Shown: positions 1-11,440 of the stretch, piece by piece
Layout of the letters: each line of letters starts with the position of its first letter
Position numbering within the stretch: position 1 is the first letter of the stretch
DNA from: Stramonita haemastoma
Lineage: Eukaryota > Mollusca > Gastropoda > Neogastropoda > Muricidae
NCBI GenBank assembly: GCA_030674155.1
Contig: CM060334.1
Location: forward strand, 32,129,348-32,193,347
DNA length: 64,000 nucleotides
Reading direction: 5' to 3'
The notes under the pieces: model-generated
Databases searched by the model: none
What the model was told of the DNA's origin: nothing
Seen by the model: the letters and a program-made list of their open reading frames with translations, nothing else
Position numbers and translations under genes: made by a program

Positions 1-149
1 GATGCAGTGGGCCTGACTTGTATTTTGTACCACTTTATGTCACAGCAGATTTCTCTGCGTAAAATTCGGGCTGCTCTCCCCGGGGAGAGCGCGTCGTCAC
101 AAGTGCAGCGCCTACCCATAAAAAAAAAATTCCGCATGCAAGTGTATTT

Positions 150-240
150 GTTGCCGTGGGCTCTTTTACGTGCGCTAAATAGTAATGTGTAACACACGGG
201 ACCTCGGTTTATCGTCTTATCCGAAAGACTTGTCAGGTGC
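150..240 (-). repeat. Partial SINE-related dispersed repeat
   Basis: The stretch with 'cacacgggacctcggttt' followed by a 'tccgaaagactt'-like segment matches the middle of the fuller SINE copies at 13431-13770 and 54866-55195. It lies in the same orientation as those copies, so the element reads on the - strand. Only the central part is present and no clear tRNA-like head is seen. The remainder of bases 1-410 holds nothing else I recognise. Confidence 0.5.
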
Positions 241-410
241 TTAGCGCCAGCGCGACACATTTTTTGCTGACCTGACAGACAAAAGTATTTGCTGTCTGAG
301 CGTTCAAAAAGAAGAATGACGTGTTCATTTACGTCTTTTGAACAGTTCTGCCATGCAGAAATTGGATAGACCTAAGGAAGCGCTTGCGTTAGTTCCATCA
401 GTTTTATTAG

Positions 411-667
411 TGACAGAGGAACAGTTTAGTAGTGACAGAGGAACAGTTTAGTAGTGGCAGAGGAACAGTTTAGTAGTGACAGAGGAACAGTTTAGTAGTG
501 ACAGAGGAACAGTTTAGTAGTGACAGAGGAACAGTTTAGTGGTGACAGAGGAACAGTTTAGTGGTGACAGAGGAACAGTTTAGAAGTGACAGAGGAACAG
601 TTTAGAAGTGACAGAGGAACAGTTTAGTGGCGACAGAGGAACAGTTTAGTGGTGACAGGAACAGTGA
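411..667. repeat. 22-bp minisatellite, about 11.5 copies
   Basis: The unit gacagaggaacagtttag plus a variable 4-base linker recurs every 22 bases. The core 'acagtttag' occurs at 421, 443, 465, 487, 509, 531, 553, 575, 597, 619 and 641, followed by a truncated copy. Units differ only at a few positions (agt/ggt/aag linkers), so the array is young or homogenised. It lies just upstream of the SINE head and LINE insertion. Confidence 0.95.
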
Positions 668-784
668 GACCTGCTGCATGTATAAATAATGACAACAGTG
701 TCACTAGTATGAAGATACTGTCTCTGTGATTATTCGCTGTGTAGCTATAGCTTCATCTGGTGCTTTGTGTGTATTTTTTTTAAC

Positions 785-860
785 AGGTGCAATAGTTGAG
801 CGGGTAAGACTGTAGGTTCCTCAGCTTGTAGCCCCGAAGTAACAGGTTCAAATCTTGGAT
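785..860 (+). repeat. tRNA-like SINE head (A and B boxes)
   Basis: The sequence at 793-804 (tagttgagcggg) fits the RNA polymerase III A-box pattern. The sequence at 845-855 (ggttcaaatct) fits the B box. The boxes are 52 bases apart, longer than in most functional tRNAs, and no acceptor-stem pairing is obvious, so this is better read as a tRNA-derived SINE head than a tRNA gene. The LINE at 910 is inserted about 50 bases downstream. Confidence 0.45.
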
Positions 861-894
861 TTAAGGGTGGATATTCTTGCTTTTGTCTGCTGTC

Positions 895-909
895 AACTTT
901 ACTCTGCAT
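895..909 (+). repeat. Target-site duplication, 5' copy
   Basis: The 15-mer aactttactctgcat is repeated exactly at 10147-10161, directly after a 28-base poly-A run. The first two A residues of the 3' copy merge with that tail, so the true duplication is 13-15 bp. This length is usual for target-primed reverse transcription and fixes the left edge of the LINE at about 910. Confidence 0.93.
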
Positions 910-1746
910 GAGTTGACTACCGTTCGGCGTAGGGAGAGGACGTGCGCTGAAGCTCTCTCCGCTTGACCAGCATCCCGCACGATGACCAGTATTTTTCCGC
1001 TGGTGTGAGATAGCCGGGAGATCGGGACAGCATGTTGTTTAGTTCGTGAGTGAAACTTGGAGAAGAGAGTGGGGGCAGTTTGCAGTTTCATTGCTCTGAA
1101 ATTTGCAAAGTTTTCGGAAGAGAGAAAAAAAAAAAAAAGACATTGCTGATGTCAACAGGTGTGGACAGGTGCACCATCAAAAAAGAAAGAGGAAAAGAAA
1201 ACGCCGCACAGTGGTGGTAAGTGCATTGCCAGAAACCTCCAAGAAGTGCGATAGGAAGCTTTGTAAAATGATTGTGCACTATGTATCATGAAAAAAAAAA
1301 AAAAACTGGCGGCGGAATGATTTAGTGATGGGTGTAAGTAGTAGTAGTATGCACTGAAACAGGAGGAGGGAAGAGGGATTTGAGGAAGGGAAAAAGGAAG
1401 GAAGGAAAAAAAAAAAAAATCTGCCGTACGCGAATTCAAGTCTTCAAGACTAAGGAAAGGGTTACGGTCGGAGAACTTGGCGACCAACGTACTATCAAAT
1501 AAGTTTATGAGGGGCATATCTTTAAAAAGGGGAAAGCCAGGAGGGTGAAATTTGTGATTTATATACTCCTGAAATAAGGAAAAGGAGGAGGGGGGAAAAG
1601 AAGAAGAAAAGAAAAGAAAATAGCGGTGTGAAGATGTGCGGCAGGTAAGGGAGGACGATCGGAAACGCAAGTGAAGGTGGGGAGGTGAGGGGAGGGAGCG
1701 ACAGTCGGGGCGGCAGGTGGCGGGTGAAGAGACTCAGTCAGTGAAA

Positions 1747-2649
1747 ATGACCAGCACTGTTAGTAAATATTTTCCTAATAAGAGCGGAACCAAGGACAGC
1801 GCCAAAAGAAAGCAATCGTCAACATCTTCCGCCAGTGACTCAGGGTTGAGTCCAAGATCTGCTGGTGGCAAAGAAAAACAGGACAAGAAGAAACACAGAC
1901 TGGACTGGGAGCAAAACGACGACGGGGACATGGATGCTTCGGACACACTACAAGACATCCGCAAAAACATGTGCACTAAAGAGGACATTAAAAAATTAAA
2001 CGAAGAAATGATAAAGATGGTGACAGCCATTTCAAATCGAATGGAAGTGATAGAAGGTGCAATGTTCGAGTTGCAATCCAGGAATGATCACCTCACCACC
2101 GAGGTAAAGAAACTGAGGGAGGAAAATAAGGACCTACGTTGTGAGCTTCAGCACCAAGAAAAAGAAACGGACAAAATCAAGAAAGCTGTGAACGATAACG
2201 AACAACATGGGAGACAGTGGAATGTACGGGTGTTTGGGGTGGGGGAAAAGCAGGGAGAGACAACAGAGGATTGTATTAAGGAATGCATCAATATATTCAA
2301 CAACAAGGTGGGGGTCAAGACCACACGAGCGGACATCGACATAGCCCATCGGACAGGGGGGAGGGGGCAGAGTGGAAAACCTCGGCCGGTCATTCTCCGC
2401 TTCGTTTCCAGATGTCAGCGGGGCATGGTTTTGGCTGACCGCCGTAAGCTCAAGGGAACTGGCATAACTGTCTCCGAAGACTTAACTGTAGTAAATTACC
2501 AGCTCCTTAAAAAAGCTATGGACCATTCGGCCACATTAGCCGCATGGTCTTCAAACGGCAAGATTATTGCAAAACTTAAAAATGGAAAAGTTCTCAAGCT
2601 TGACGTGGACTCTGAAGTCGATACAGTGCTGAGGAGAGAAATGACATAG
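1747..2649 (+). CDS. LINE ORF1 protein (L1-type RNA-binding chaperone)
   Basis: A 300-residue protein from the first ATG at 1747; the frame is open a little further upstream but only from a GTG. Residues 1-60 are basic and Ser/Lys-rich. Residues about 75-150 form a Glu/Lys-rich heptad-like stretch expected to be a coiled coil for trimerisation. From residue about 160 comes an RRM-like domain beginning VRVFGV, with IAHR near 199-202, RPVILRF near 213-219 and RRKLKGTGI near 232-240, then SEDLT and a small C-terminal domain. These are hallmarks of L1-type ORF1 proteins, which coat LINE RNA and act as nucleic-acid chaperones in the RNP. No stops or frameshifts are seen, so it may still be translatable. 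Base composition is more GC-rich than that of ORF2. Confidence 0.9.
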   Translation: MTSTVSKYFPNKSGTKDSAKRKQSSTSSASDSGLSPRSAGGKEKQDKKKHRLDWEQNDDGDMDASDTLQDIRKNMCTKEDIKKLNEEMIKMVTAISNRMEVIEGAMFELQSRNDHLTTEVKKLREENKDLRCELQHQEKETDKIKKAVNDNEQHGRQWNVRVFGVGEKQGETTEDCIKECINIFNNKVGVKTTRADIDIAHRTGGRGQSGKPRPVILRFVSRCQRGMVLADRRKLKGTGITVSEDLTVVNYQLLKKAMDHSATLAAWSSNGKIIAKLKNGKVLKLDVDSEVDTVLRREMT

Positions 2650-2687
2650 ATTGGTACGCTGCTACGGAAGCTTGTTCCCTTTCTTCC

Positions 2688-2718
<31 letters not shown>

Positions 2719-3649
2719 TATCTTTTTCCTTAGCTTGTTTGGCTGTCACATAGATCCCAGTAATCATAACCCTCCGCCCCCCCCCCCCTTTTTATATTTA
2801 TTTATTTATTTATCTATTTATTTTTATTTTTTATTTTTTATTTATTTTTTTTTTTTTTTTTTTTAACCCCCCCCCCAAAAAAAACGTGTATGTGTGTGAA
2901 TATACGTGTGTGTGCGAGTGTGTGTGTGTGTGTGGGTATATAATGTTTATTTGCATGTGTGTATACATGTATATATGTATGTACAGATGTGCGTGTGTGT
3001 GTGGGGGGGGGGGGGTATGCATGTGTAACTGTACATGCATACACAGGCTTCTGAACTTCGCAGTCTTGTTTACAATGTCTCTCTTGCTCGTTGACTTGGA
3101 CAGATAGGAATGGTTTTTTGTTTTTCCTTTTTAAATAGAAATTGAACACGTTTGAGTTTGATGAAAAACTTTAATGGTCCTCCCCTTTAGCACAAAATTT
3201 AAGATTCAATATTTAGTCCATTTTTGGCCCTTCAAGAGGCATGGGGATTTCGGTGGACAAAATCCACTGTGACATACGTGGTTAGCATTGACAGAAGGGT
3301 TTAGGTGCAGTCAGCCCTCTCACCAGTCATACCACTCCGCTCCCGCTATGAATTTGTTCAGCTGGGGAAGTACTTTTTTCAGAAGAGAAAAAAAAAAAGG
3401 AAATGCTCGCAGATGCACACAAATTATGGAAGGGTGCAAGCAGTCGTGCGTATGCTTGCGTGAGCACCGGTGCATTAGCAAATATACACTGTGCCCGAGC
3501 GCATACTAAGCGAAACTATTTGCCACCTGACTGTTGTGCAGCCATTTCTGCAGACGTCATGATGGTTACAGTGTACTGGGTATAAGTTTATTGCTGTATC
3601 TTGTCCTACCTGCAACTCCCTTGTGGGGATGCCGGGGGCTCTTTCAGAG

Positions 3650-3680
<31 letters not shown>

Positions 3681-3995
3681 CCTTTTGGCGACCGGGTGGT
3701 GAGATTTGGACATCGGGATAGGCATGGGATATCCATTCTGCAGTGATGTTTGCCCATGTAGCATCCTTTATGTACATCTTTGTACTTTGTACTTTCACAT
3801 GTTTGTTTTCCTTTTTAACGGTGTTTTCCTCTTGTTTGTTTGTAATCTGGGGATGATAGCTAAAGCGGAATGGCTGGCGTCCTCAACACAGTCTGGCTTG
3901 TTTGCCTTTTGGAATGTGGTGGTTTGGCATTGTGTCGTCTGATGCTGTTGCTTTTTCAGATGGACGGTGTTGGATGTTTAAAAGGGTTGTGAAGT

Positions 3996-4103
3996 GCTGG
4001 TTTTGAACCTGGGGTTTGAAAGCCGCTGGAGCCACTGAGGCTGAGTGGGGTGACAGACAGCCCTGATGTGACTTTGGTGGCTGGTAGGCTATAAACAATA
4101 TTA
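3996..4103 (-). repeat. Dispersed repeat copy nested in the LINE spacer
   Basis: Read on the - strand, this begins with a 'gtttatagcc' segment, then a 'cagggctgtc' core, 'cagtggctccag', and ends near 'aggttcaaaacc'. The same order of blocks appears on the + strand at 46618-46722. The 'cagggctgtcacctcg' core is shared with 20895-20988 (-), and the copy at 59776-59855 (+) is a diverged relative. The 'ggttcaaa' end resembles a pol III B box. It is probably a short nested SINE insertion. Confidence 0.65.
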
Positions 4104-4242
4104 TGGTTGTGGTCGTACTTGAAAGGGTTATATTGTCGTTTTCATATTGTTTACGTAATACTTACTAGTATGTATACCTTCTATTTCTGCTTTTTTCGAG
4201 CTGTCCTTTTTCCGATTTGAATGCGAATTGGTGTTTATCAGT

Positions 4243-4690
4243 CTCAATTATATGTGATTATAGGAGCAAAGTTTAACTCGATAAGGGGTTGCCTTAGTTA
4301 TGTGCAGGGCTGCAAATAGTATCGATTGAAATAAGAATATTGTTGGTGTAAAGTGCACGTGTATGTGTGTGTGTCCGTGTACGTGTGTATGTGTGCGTGT
4401 TGCGCGCGCGCGCGCGTATGTGTGTGTGTGTGTGTGGTGTGTGTGTTATCTGTGTGTGTCTAAATTATAAGTGATTATAGGAGCAAAGTTTAAATCGATA
4501 AGGGGTCTCCTTAGTTATGGGCAGGGCTGCAAATAGTATCGATTGAAATAAGAATATTGCTGGTGTAAAGTGCGCGTGTATGTGTGTGTGTGTCCGTGTA
4601 CGTGTGTATGTGTGTTGTGTGTGTGTGTGTGTGGTGCGCGCGTGTGCGCTGCGCGCGTGCGCGCGTATGTGTGGTGTGTTGTGTGTGTGT
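4243..4690 (+). repeat. Two-copy tandem duplication (about 220-bp unit)
   Basis: The block starting near 'gtgattataggagcaaagtt' at 4253 and running through 'aaatagtatcgattgaaataag' into a GT tract recurs from about 4471 with only a few substitutions. Each unit has a unique part of about 110 bases followed by a variable-length GT/GC tract. It looks like a local duplication, possibly assisted by the flanking GT repeats, inside the LINE spacer. Confidence 0.88.
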
Positions 4691-4710
4691 TATGTGTAGT
4701 GTATGTGGTG

Positions 4711-4741
<31 letters not shown>

Positions 4742-5806
4742 TGTGATGGTAAAACTGGGGATACTGGAGTGGGCACAGGGCCCGATGCTGTGATGAGACT
4801 TATCCAGGTGGCATTCTTTGTGGGTTTCGGCCTGTCATCTTTCTATTTTTGCTGTCCTGTTTTCTTTTTTGTGATTGTATATAAACGATGAATTGGACAA
4901 GATGGCTGACACCTCCGGTACAGCATGTGTTTGGTTATGAGTTGAATGTTGAACTGACACACTTTTGAAAGTCCTTTTTTTAGGACAGCGATTCATATTT
5001 TGAGGGGATGGGTGCCTGTTGGATATTGGAATTAGGACGAATATTGGTGTGATTTTTTTATGCTTTTCCCCAATTTGATATATAATACCTTTTTGATTTA
5101 TTTTATCATTATGCTTTCAACTTTTGCCAATTTAAAGGGAAGGAAGGGAAAGACTAGGGTGTATTACCACCTGTATTGGCTGCATGAACTAGATAAACGC
5201 ACTGATGGGTGTGTGCCTGTGTACGAGTAGGCATACACTGACACAAACAGAAAAAAATGAAAAGAAAAGAAATATATACACTAGGACACATATGCTTTTC
5301 ACAAAAATTTAAGCTGAATATAAACAAGCATTCTTTGAAGAAAAGGTGTTCGCGCTGCAGTGATAGAGACTTGGCTCTTCCTGACTGTTAGTATGGTTCG
5401 CAGCAACCCTGCTTTTGCGGTCCCCCCCCCCCCCCCCCATCCCCCTCTCTCTTTTTGGGAGCATGACATGTACATGTCCCGTGATCCTGGCCCGATAGTC
5501 AACAACAAGTACTTCACTGATTGATTGTTTTTGTTTGGTTGGTTGGTTTTGATTTTGGTGGGTTTTTTGGTTTTGTTTTGTGGGTTTTTCGTTTTAAACC
5601 TGTTTTATAGTTTGTGTGGGTTTTTTTTTCTTCGATTGTTAGTCTTTTTTTCTGAACTGATATGGACATTTTTGTACAAGGGTGTTTGTGTACATGTTTG
5701 GATTCTTTACATGGAGGTAACTCACAGCAGAGGAGTATAATTTGCTATGAAGAAAGGTGGGCACATAGCATTAGCAAACAAGCAGAAAATACTATGTTAA
5801 ACTCGC

Positions 5807-8800
5807 ATGACAAGCATGGCTGATATAATTATTTCATCCTTGAACTGCCAAGGCCTTGGAAACTTTCATAAGCGTAAAGATGTTTTCCAATTTCTAAGAC
5901 AAAAACAACACTCAATATATTTACTGCAAGATACTCACTTCACACAAAAAACAGAACGTCAGATAAGAGCTGAATGGGGATATGAATGTATTTTTGCATG
6001 TAATAACTCTAGATCACGAGGTGTAGCCATTCTCCTTAATAACAATTTTGAATTTAAAATAAGGAAAATAATTAAAGATTATCAGGGAAATTACATTATC
6101 TTAGTGTTAAATACTATGGGAACAGAGTTAGTGTTGGTAAATGTATATGGACCAAACAGAGATGAACCAGTCTTTTTTCAAAATATACAAACAAAGATAG
6201 AAGAACTTAAAATTCCTAACATAATAATAGCAGGGGACTGGAACCTGGTTCTAAATCCAAACCTTGATTATTACAATTATAAACATATTAATAATGTTAA
6301 ATCACAAGAAACGGTTTTGGGAATGATGTCCAAACTTGAATTGGTCGATATTTGGAGAATGCTAAACCAGGAAATAACTAGGTATACATGGAGAAGACCA
6401 ACCCCATTGCAGCAAAGCCGACTGGATTTTTTTCTAGTATCTGACACTCTTATTAATAAAGTAAAAGATACAGACATCCTGTTTGGATATAGGAGTGATC
6501 ATTCGATGATAACGTTGGATATTGCTATTAAAAAACAAGAAAAGAAAAAAGGCTTCTGGAAATTTAACTCATCTTTACTCAAAGACAAAGACTATGTTAA
6601 ACAAGTTAACCATACGATCGAAAGAGTAAAGAGGCAGTACGCTCTACTTCCTTATGATCGAGAGGCCATAGACGAAATACCTAATGACCAAATTCAATTA
6701 TCAGTTTCAGATCAACTATTTTTAGACACATTGATTATGGAAATAAGAGCAGACACAATATCTTACGCTATCAGAAAAAATAAAGACAAGAATATTAACG
6801 AAGTAAAGCTGGAAAACGACATTCAAAATTTAGAACAAAAATTGAACTTAAATGAAGAGGATATGAAAATTATCGTGGAGAAAAAAGAAGAACTCAGCAG
6901 ACTTAGAAAAACCAAAATAGATGGTATTCTCCTAAGATCTAGGGCGAGGTGGGCTGCTCAGGGAGAAAAGGTAACAAAATATTTCTGCTCCTTGGAGAAA
7001 AGAAATTTTGTAAGCAAACAAATGTTAAAATTAAAAACAGATCAAGAATCTGTCTTAACTAACTCGGGGGATATTTTAGAAGAAACCAAAACATACTATA
7101 AGAAACTGTACTCTAAAAGATCAATAGGTGAATGTAATTTAGACAGTTTTAAAAACAACTTGCCCAAACTCAGTAAAGAAGAGTCAGAACAGCTTGAAGG
7201 ACTAATTACCCTAAAAGAGGCATCTGAGGTTTTAAAAAAGATGGACAATGATAAAAGCCCAGGAACGGATGGTATAACAGTAAACTTTTTCAAATTCTTT
7301 TGGAAGCAGCTAGGTCAGTTTGTGGTTAGATCTTTAAATGAAGGTTTCTATAAAGGAGAAATGTCCTTAACACAAAAAGAAGGCATCATAATTTGTATAC
7401 CTAAAGGAGATAAACCTAGAGAGTATTTAAAGAATTGGCGACCGATTTCTCTGTTAAATGTTACATACAAGATAGGATCAGCATGTATTGCAAATAGAAT
7501 AAAGACTGTATTACCAATTTTAATTAACGAAGATCAGTCAGGATTTATTAAAGGGAGATATATAGGAGATAGTTTGAGAACAATATATGATGTAATAGAT
7601 TATTTGGAAGCTAAGAATTTGCCAGGGCTGTTAATTTCAATTGACTTCGAGAAGGCGTTTGATTCTGTCCGCTGGACTTATATGCATAAGGTGCTTCAGG
7701 AATTTGGTTTTGGAAAGGCAATACAGAGATGGGTCTCGTCCTTCTACAATAGAATACAATCATATGTTACAGTCAATGGAAAGGTATCATCGAGTTTTTG
7801 TATAGAAAGAGGATGTCGCCAAGGCGACCCAATATCACCTTATCTTTTTGTTCTATGTGCCGAACTATTAGCTTGTAAAATTAGAGAAGATAAAGAAATT
7901 AAAGGGATAACAAGTAGCAGACACTGAATTTAAGGTATGTCAATATGCAGATGATACTTCATTCACTCTAGAGGGTGACAGTAGATCGTATACAAGGTTA
8001 TTCCAAACACTTGAAGCATTTGAATATCTATCAGGCTTAAAATTAAATTATGAAAAAACAATGAATGTTTGGCTTGGGAAAAAAAGAAACTCCCCCGTTG
8101 TTTACTTGCAGTCAAAGAAAATGGAATGGAATCCAAACCGATTCAAACTCTTAGGTCTCTGGTTTACTAATAATCTTGCTGACATGACTGAAATCAATAC
8201 AAATGAGAAACTTTCAGAAATAAAAATACTATTTAATATATGGTGTCAAAGAATGGTTACGCCGTTAGGAAGAGTGGCAGTGCTTAAATCACTGATATTA
8301 TCAAAACTGGTGTATCTGTGGATTCTGCTGCCAAACCCCCCAGACATAAGAATAAACCAGTTACAACAAATGTGCTATCGGTTTGTATGGGATAATAAAA
8401 CAGACAAAATCCAAAGAAAATACTCAGTGCAAAACACTCTAAATGGTGGCCTGGGGATTCCACACATAAAAACATATCTTCAGTCCCTAAAAATATCATG
8501 GATAAGAAAACTGTACTTCCAGAAAGGCAAATGGGGGAAAATAATACGTTACTTTTGTCCTGTTATTGACTCACTAGGTAGTTATGGTCCAAAACACTTT
8601 GTGGGAAAGAGAGTAAACACCTTTTGGAAAGATGTGTTTTGCTCATACGAACTTTTTTGTAAACAAATCGACCTAAAAGAAAGTCAAGAACTAGCAGCTG
8701 AACCAATATTTTACAACGAAAAATTTAAAGTTGGCAATAGATCATTCTACTACAAGAAATGGATGCAAGGTGGCGTGTTCTTAGTAAAACATTTATTAAA

Positions 8801-9617
8801 CGAAAATGGTGACTTTTTAAGTCAAGAAGAGTTGTCTCAAAAATTAGGATTTACGATAAACTTTTTAGAATATATGAGTTGTATAAGATCGATCAAAAAA
8901 TACGCAACGAAAAGTAATATAACAATAGATACTAACATTAGCAAAGAAAGAACAAAAGCATTAAATAAAATAGCATCGGTAAATAAGGGATCAAAGTCTT
9001 ACTACAATGTTATGATAGAAAAAAATGAAGTTGCTGACATCAAAGCGTTCGTAAAATGGAACAATTTTTTAAACAATAAAATTGTATGGGGAGATGTTTT
9101 GAAAAAAATTACCAGAATTAAAGAAATAAAGCTAAAATGGTTCCAGATCAAAATATGTCATAGAATCCTGGTGACAAATGGCATTTTAAAAAAAATGCAG
9201 GTTGTTAACAGTGACATGTGTAATTTTTGCAATACTGAAAAAGATACAATATACCACTATCTTTGGGACTGTCAATATTCTCAGGATTTCTGGAGAGAAT
9301 TCACACATTTACTGGAAAGTAAATGCCAACATTGTACACAGTTAACACTTAACCAGGAACTAGTTCTATTTGGAGAAGATCAGAAAACAAAAACTGATGA
9401 GATTCTAGATTTGTTATTGATACTAGGGAAATACTTTCTCTATAAATGTCGACTTAACAAAATAAAACCTGCCATCAATAGTTTCATGCAGGAACTGAAA
9501 TACAGATACAAGTTAGAAAAATATATGCATTGCCTAGAAATGAGACCAGCTGCATTCGAAGTAAAATGGTTTCCATACGCAAACCTTGTTGAAAATGGAA
9601 ACACTGCTATTCATTGA
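5807..9617 (+). pseudogene. LINE ORF2 (endonuclease-reverse transcriptase), one frameshift
   Basis: ORF2 starts at the ATG at 5807 and is open to a stop at 7927. The same protein continues in the next frame from about 7915 to the stop at 9617. Residues about 10-240 form an AP-like endonuclease with SLNCQG, QDTH, AGDWN, SRLDFFLVSD and the terminal SDHS motif. The reverse transcriptase follows, with SPGTDG near 483, an NWRPISLL-type block near 542, ISIDFEKAFD near 610 and RQGDPISPYLF near 670. The catalytic YADD falls at 7944-7955, already in the second frame. A C-terminal CxxC...H...C zinc knuckle lies at about 9217-9270. The normal role is to nick the target and copy LINE RNA. A net one-base shift at about 7906-7925, between the QGDP block and YADD, separates the halves, so this copy cannot make full ORF2 unless the shift is a sequencing error or a recoding site. 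Flanking sequence is otherwise open. Confidence 0.92.
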
Positions 9618-10117
9618 AAAAAAAAAAGAAGAGGATAATCTAGAAGTGTGATTCGGGGAGGAAAGGGGATGTTACATATAACATGCATTTGCTTTCCCAC
9701 ATAAAATATTAAAGTAGCTGTACACATTCACTCTATACTTGGTTTAATACATCTTTTTTGAGGCCTTGCTTCATCTGTAACAAAACTCTTTTTATATACT
9801 TTTTTCTGTTAAACTTGATTTTTGTCGTTATTGCTATTCTGTTACCTCTGTTCTAGTATTAATGAAGATACTCAAGATATATGTAACTCTACACCGTTTT
9901 TTCCAAAACAAAAAAAATCCCTTGCAAGATAATTGAAATATTGATATGTGTAACACAATCATAATGTCAGAAGGCTACACACTGTATTGGCATTGAACAT
10001 TTTGTTGTTTGTTTTCGCTTTAACATCTTCCACTCTAAATGATATTGGACGATAAATGAACGTCTTGTATTGATGAAGATGTATGTGCTTTATGAGTGAA
10101 TATAACCTGCAATGCAA

Positions 10118-10120
<3 letters not shown>

Positions 10121-10148
<28 letters not shown>

Positions 10149-10161
10149 CTTTACTCTGCAT
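10121..10161 (+). repeat. LINE poly-A tail and 3' target-site duplication
   Basis: Twenty-eight A residues (10121-10148) run straight into the 3' copy of aactttactctgcat (10147-10161). This combination marks the 3' end of the LINE insertion. Host sequence resumes at 10162. From there to about 10950 I see no gene or recognisable repeat; it reads as intron. Confidence 0.93.
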
Positions 10162-10978
10162 ACCTGCTTAGTGCTGTAATTCTTTATTGTGTGTATTGGC
10201 ATGCAGAAGATCATGTACACTCATTTTAAAATGTTGTAGTAAAATCAGTATTTGGGGGTAACAGGTGTGTGAACATACCCAGCATGCACCCACGGCTTGA
10301 TCACTGCTCTGAATAATGCAGTTTGGTCAAGTATCTGCCGAGTGGTCATCTTAGCAGATGTGGTGTAGCGTGTCTGAAATGCTCCCCACGTGGTAATGCC
10401 TCCTTGAAAAAAAAATAACGTTACTATCGCATTGATTATTCAACATTTCGCCATTTTAGGGTTTTGCCCCAAAACTGCGCCTACAGGGAACTGGCTAGTA
10501 AGCTTATTATCTGTTTTGATGAAAAAGGTGGAGAAACCCCATATGATTTGTAAGATATTACAGTTCCATTAACTATTTCCATATATCGTTGTTTGATATG
10601 GATCCCATTACAGAGAACTACCCCAGTAATCTACTTACCGGTTTTAACGGAAAATAAAAACACAGACTCTGCAATAACGAGCAAAATCCAATTGAAGAAA
10701 AAAAAATACAAGGAAGAGAGATTCACAAACACACTCGGGCGTATCCGTGATCTGCATAGGTAATGGATTTTTTCGGTTATACAAGAGCCAGGACTTTTTT
10801 TCCCGTTATTTTTGAAAAGCTGAAATGACATGAAGCGGGGAAGCAAACTTGTTACGTGGTGTTTGTTTCTTTGGTTTGCCGAGGATAGAGTCCGTGCACA
10901 GGAAGAAAAGAGACGAGGCCAAAAGGATGGGGAGGGCTGGGAGTAATTTAGTTTGTGGTCGTTGGAAACAAAATCTCT

Positions 10979-11440
<462 letters not shown>

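Larger units (their letters stand above)
2650..5806 (+). other. Unusually long LINE inter-ORF spacer
   Basis: 3.16 kb without a credible ORF between ORF1 and ORF2. It holds poly-T runs (2692-2715, 3653-3680), T/A-rich and poly-C stretches (2779-2790), GT repeats (2890-3015), a poly-C run near 5422-5438, a dispersed-repeat copy (3996-4103) and a two-copy tandem duplication (4243-4690). Immediately before ORF2 (5525-5740) it is very T/G-rich. Because the target-site duplication encloses both ORFs, the spacer was either part of the mobilised RNA or grew after insertion. Confidence 0.8.
910..10146 (+). mobile_element. Full-length L1/Tx1-type non-LTR retrotransposon (LINE)
   Basis: A single insertion of about 9.24 kb. 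It contains a 5' UTR of about 0.84 kb (910-1746), ORF1 (1747-2649), a 3.16-kb spacer (2650-5806), ORF2 (5807-9617, one frameshift), a 3' UTR of about 0.5 kb and a poly-A run at 10121-10148. The ends are proved by a 13-15 bp direct target-site duplication (895-909 and 10147-10161) that abuts the poly-A. The ORF1 type (coiled coil plus RRM-like domain) and the AP-endonuclease/RT/CCHC order of ORF2 place it in the L1/Tx1 group. The spacer is far longer than in typical L1 elements and carries homopolymers, GT repeats, a tandem duplication and a nested dispersed-repeat copy. The element lies upstream of the first receptor exon seen, probably in an intron. An exact duplication and mostly open ORFs point to a recent insertion. 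Confidence 0.93.

Noticed and set aside
785..860. Functional tRNA gene
   Set aside because: A and B boxes are present but are spaced about 52 bases apart and I see no acceptor stem or anticodon arm; recorded as a SINE head.
1152..1670. Reverse-strand open frame of about 170 residues in the LINE 5' UTR
   Set aside because: It is rich in Phe/Ser from poly-A/poly-purine tracts on the opposite strand and has no protein-like features; it is antisense to the LINE's 5' UTR.
910..10146. LTR retrotransposon or integrated virus
   Set aside because: No long terminal repeats, no gag/protease/integrase; APE endonuclease, ORF1 type and poly-A with a target-site duplication mark a non-LTR element.
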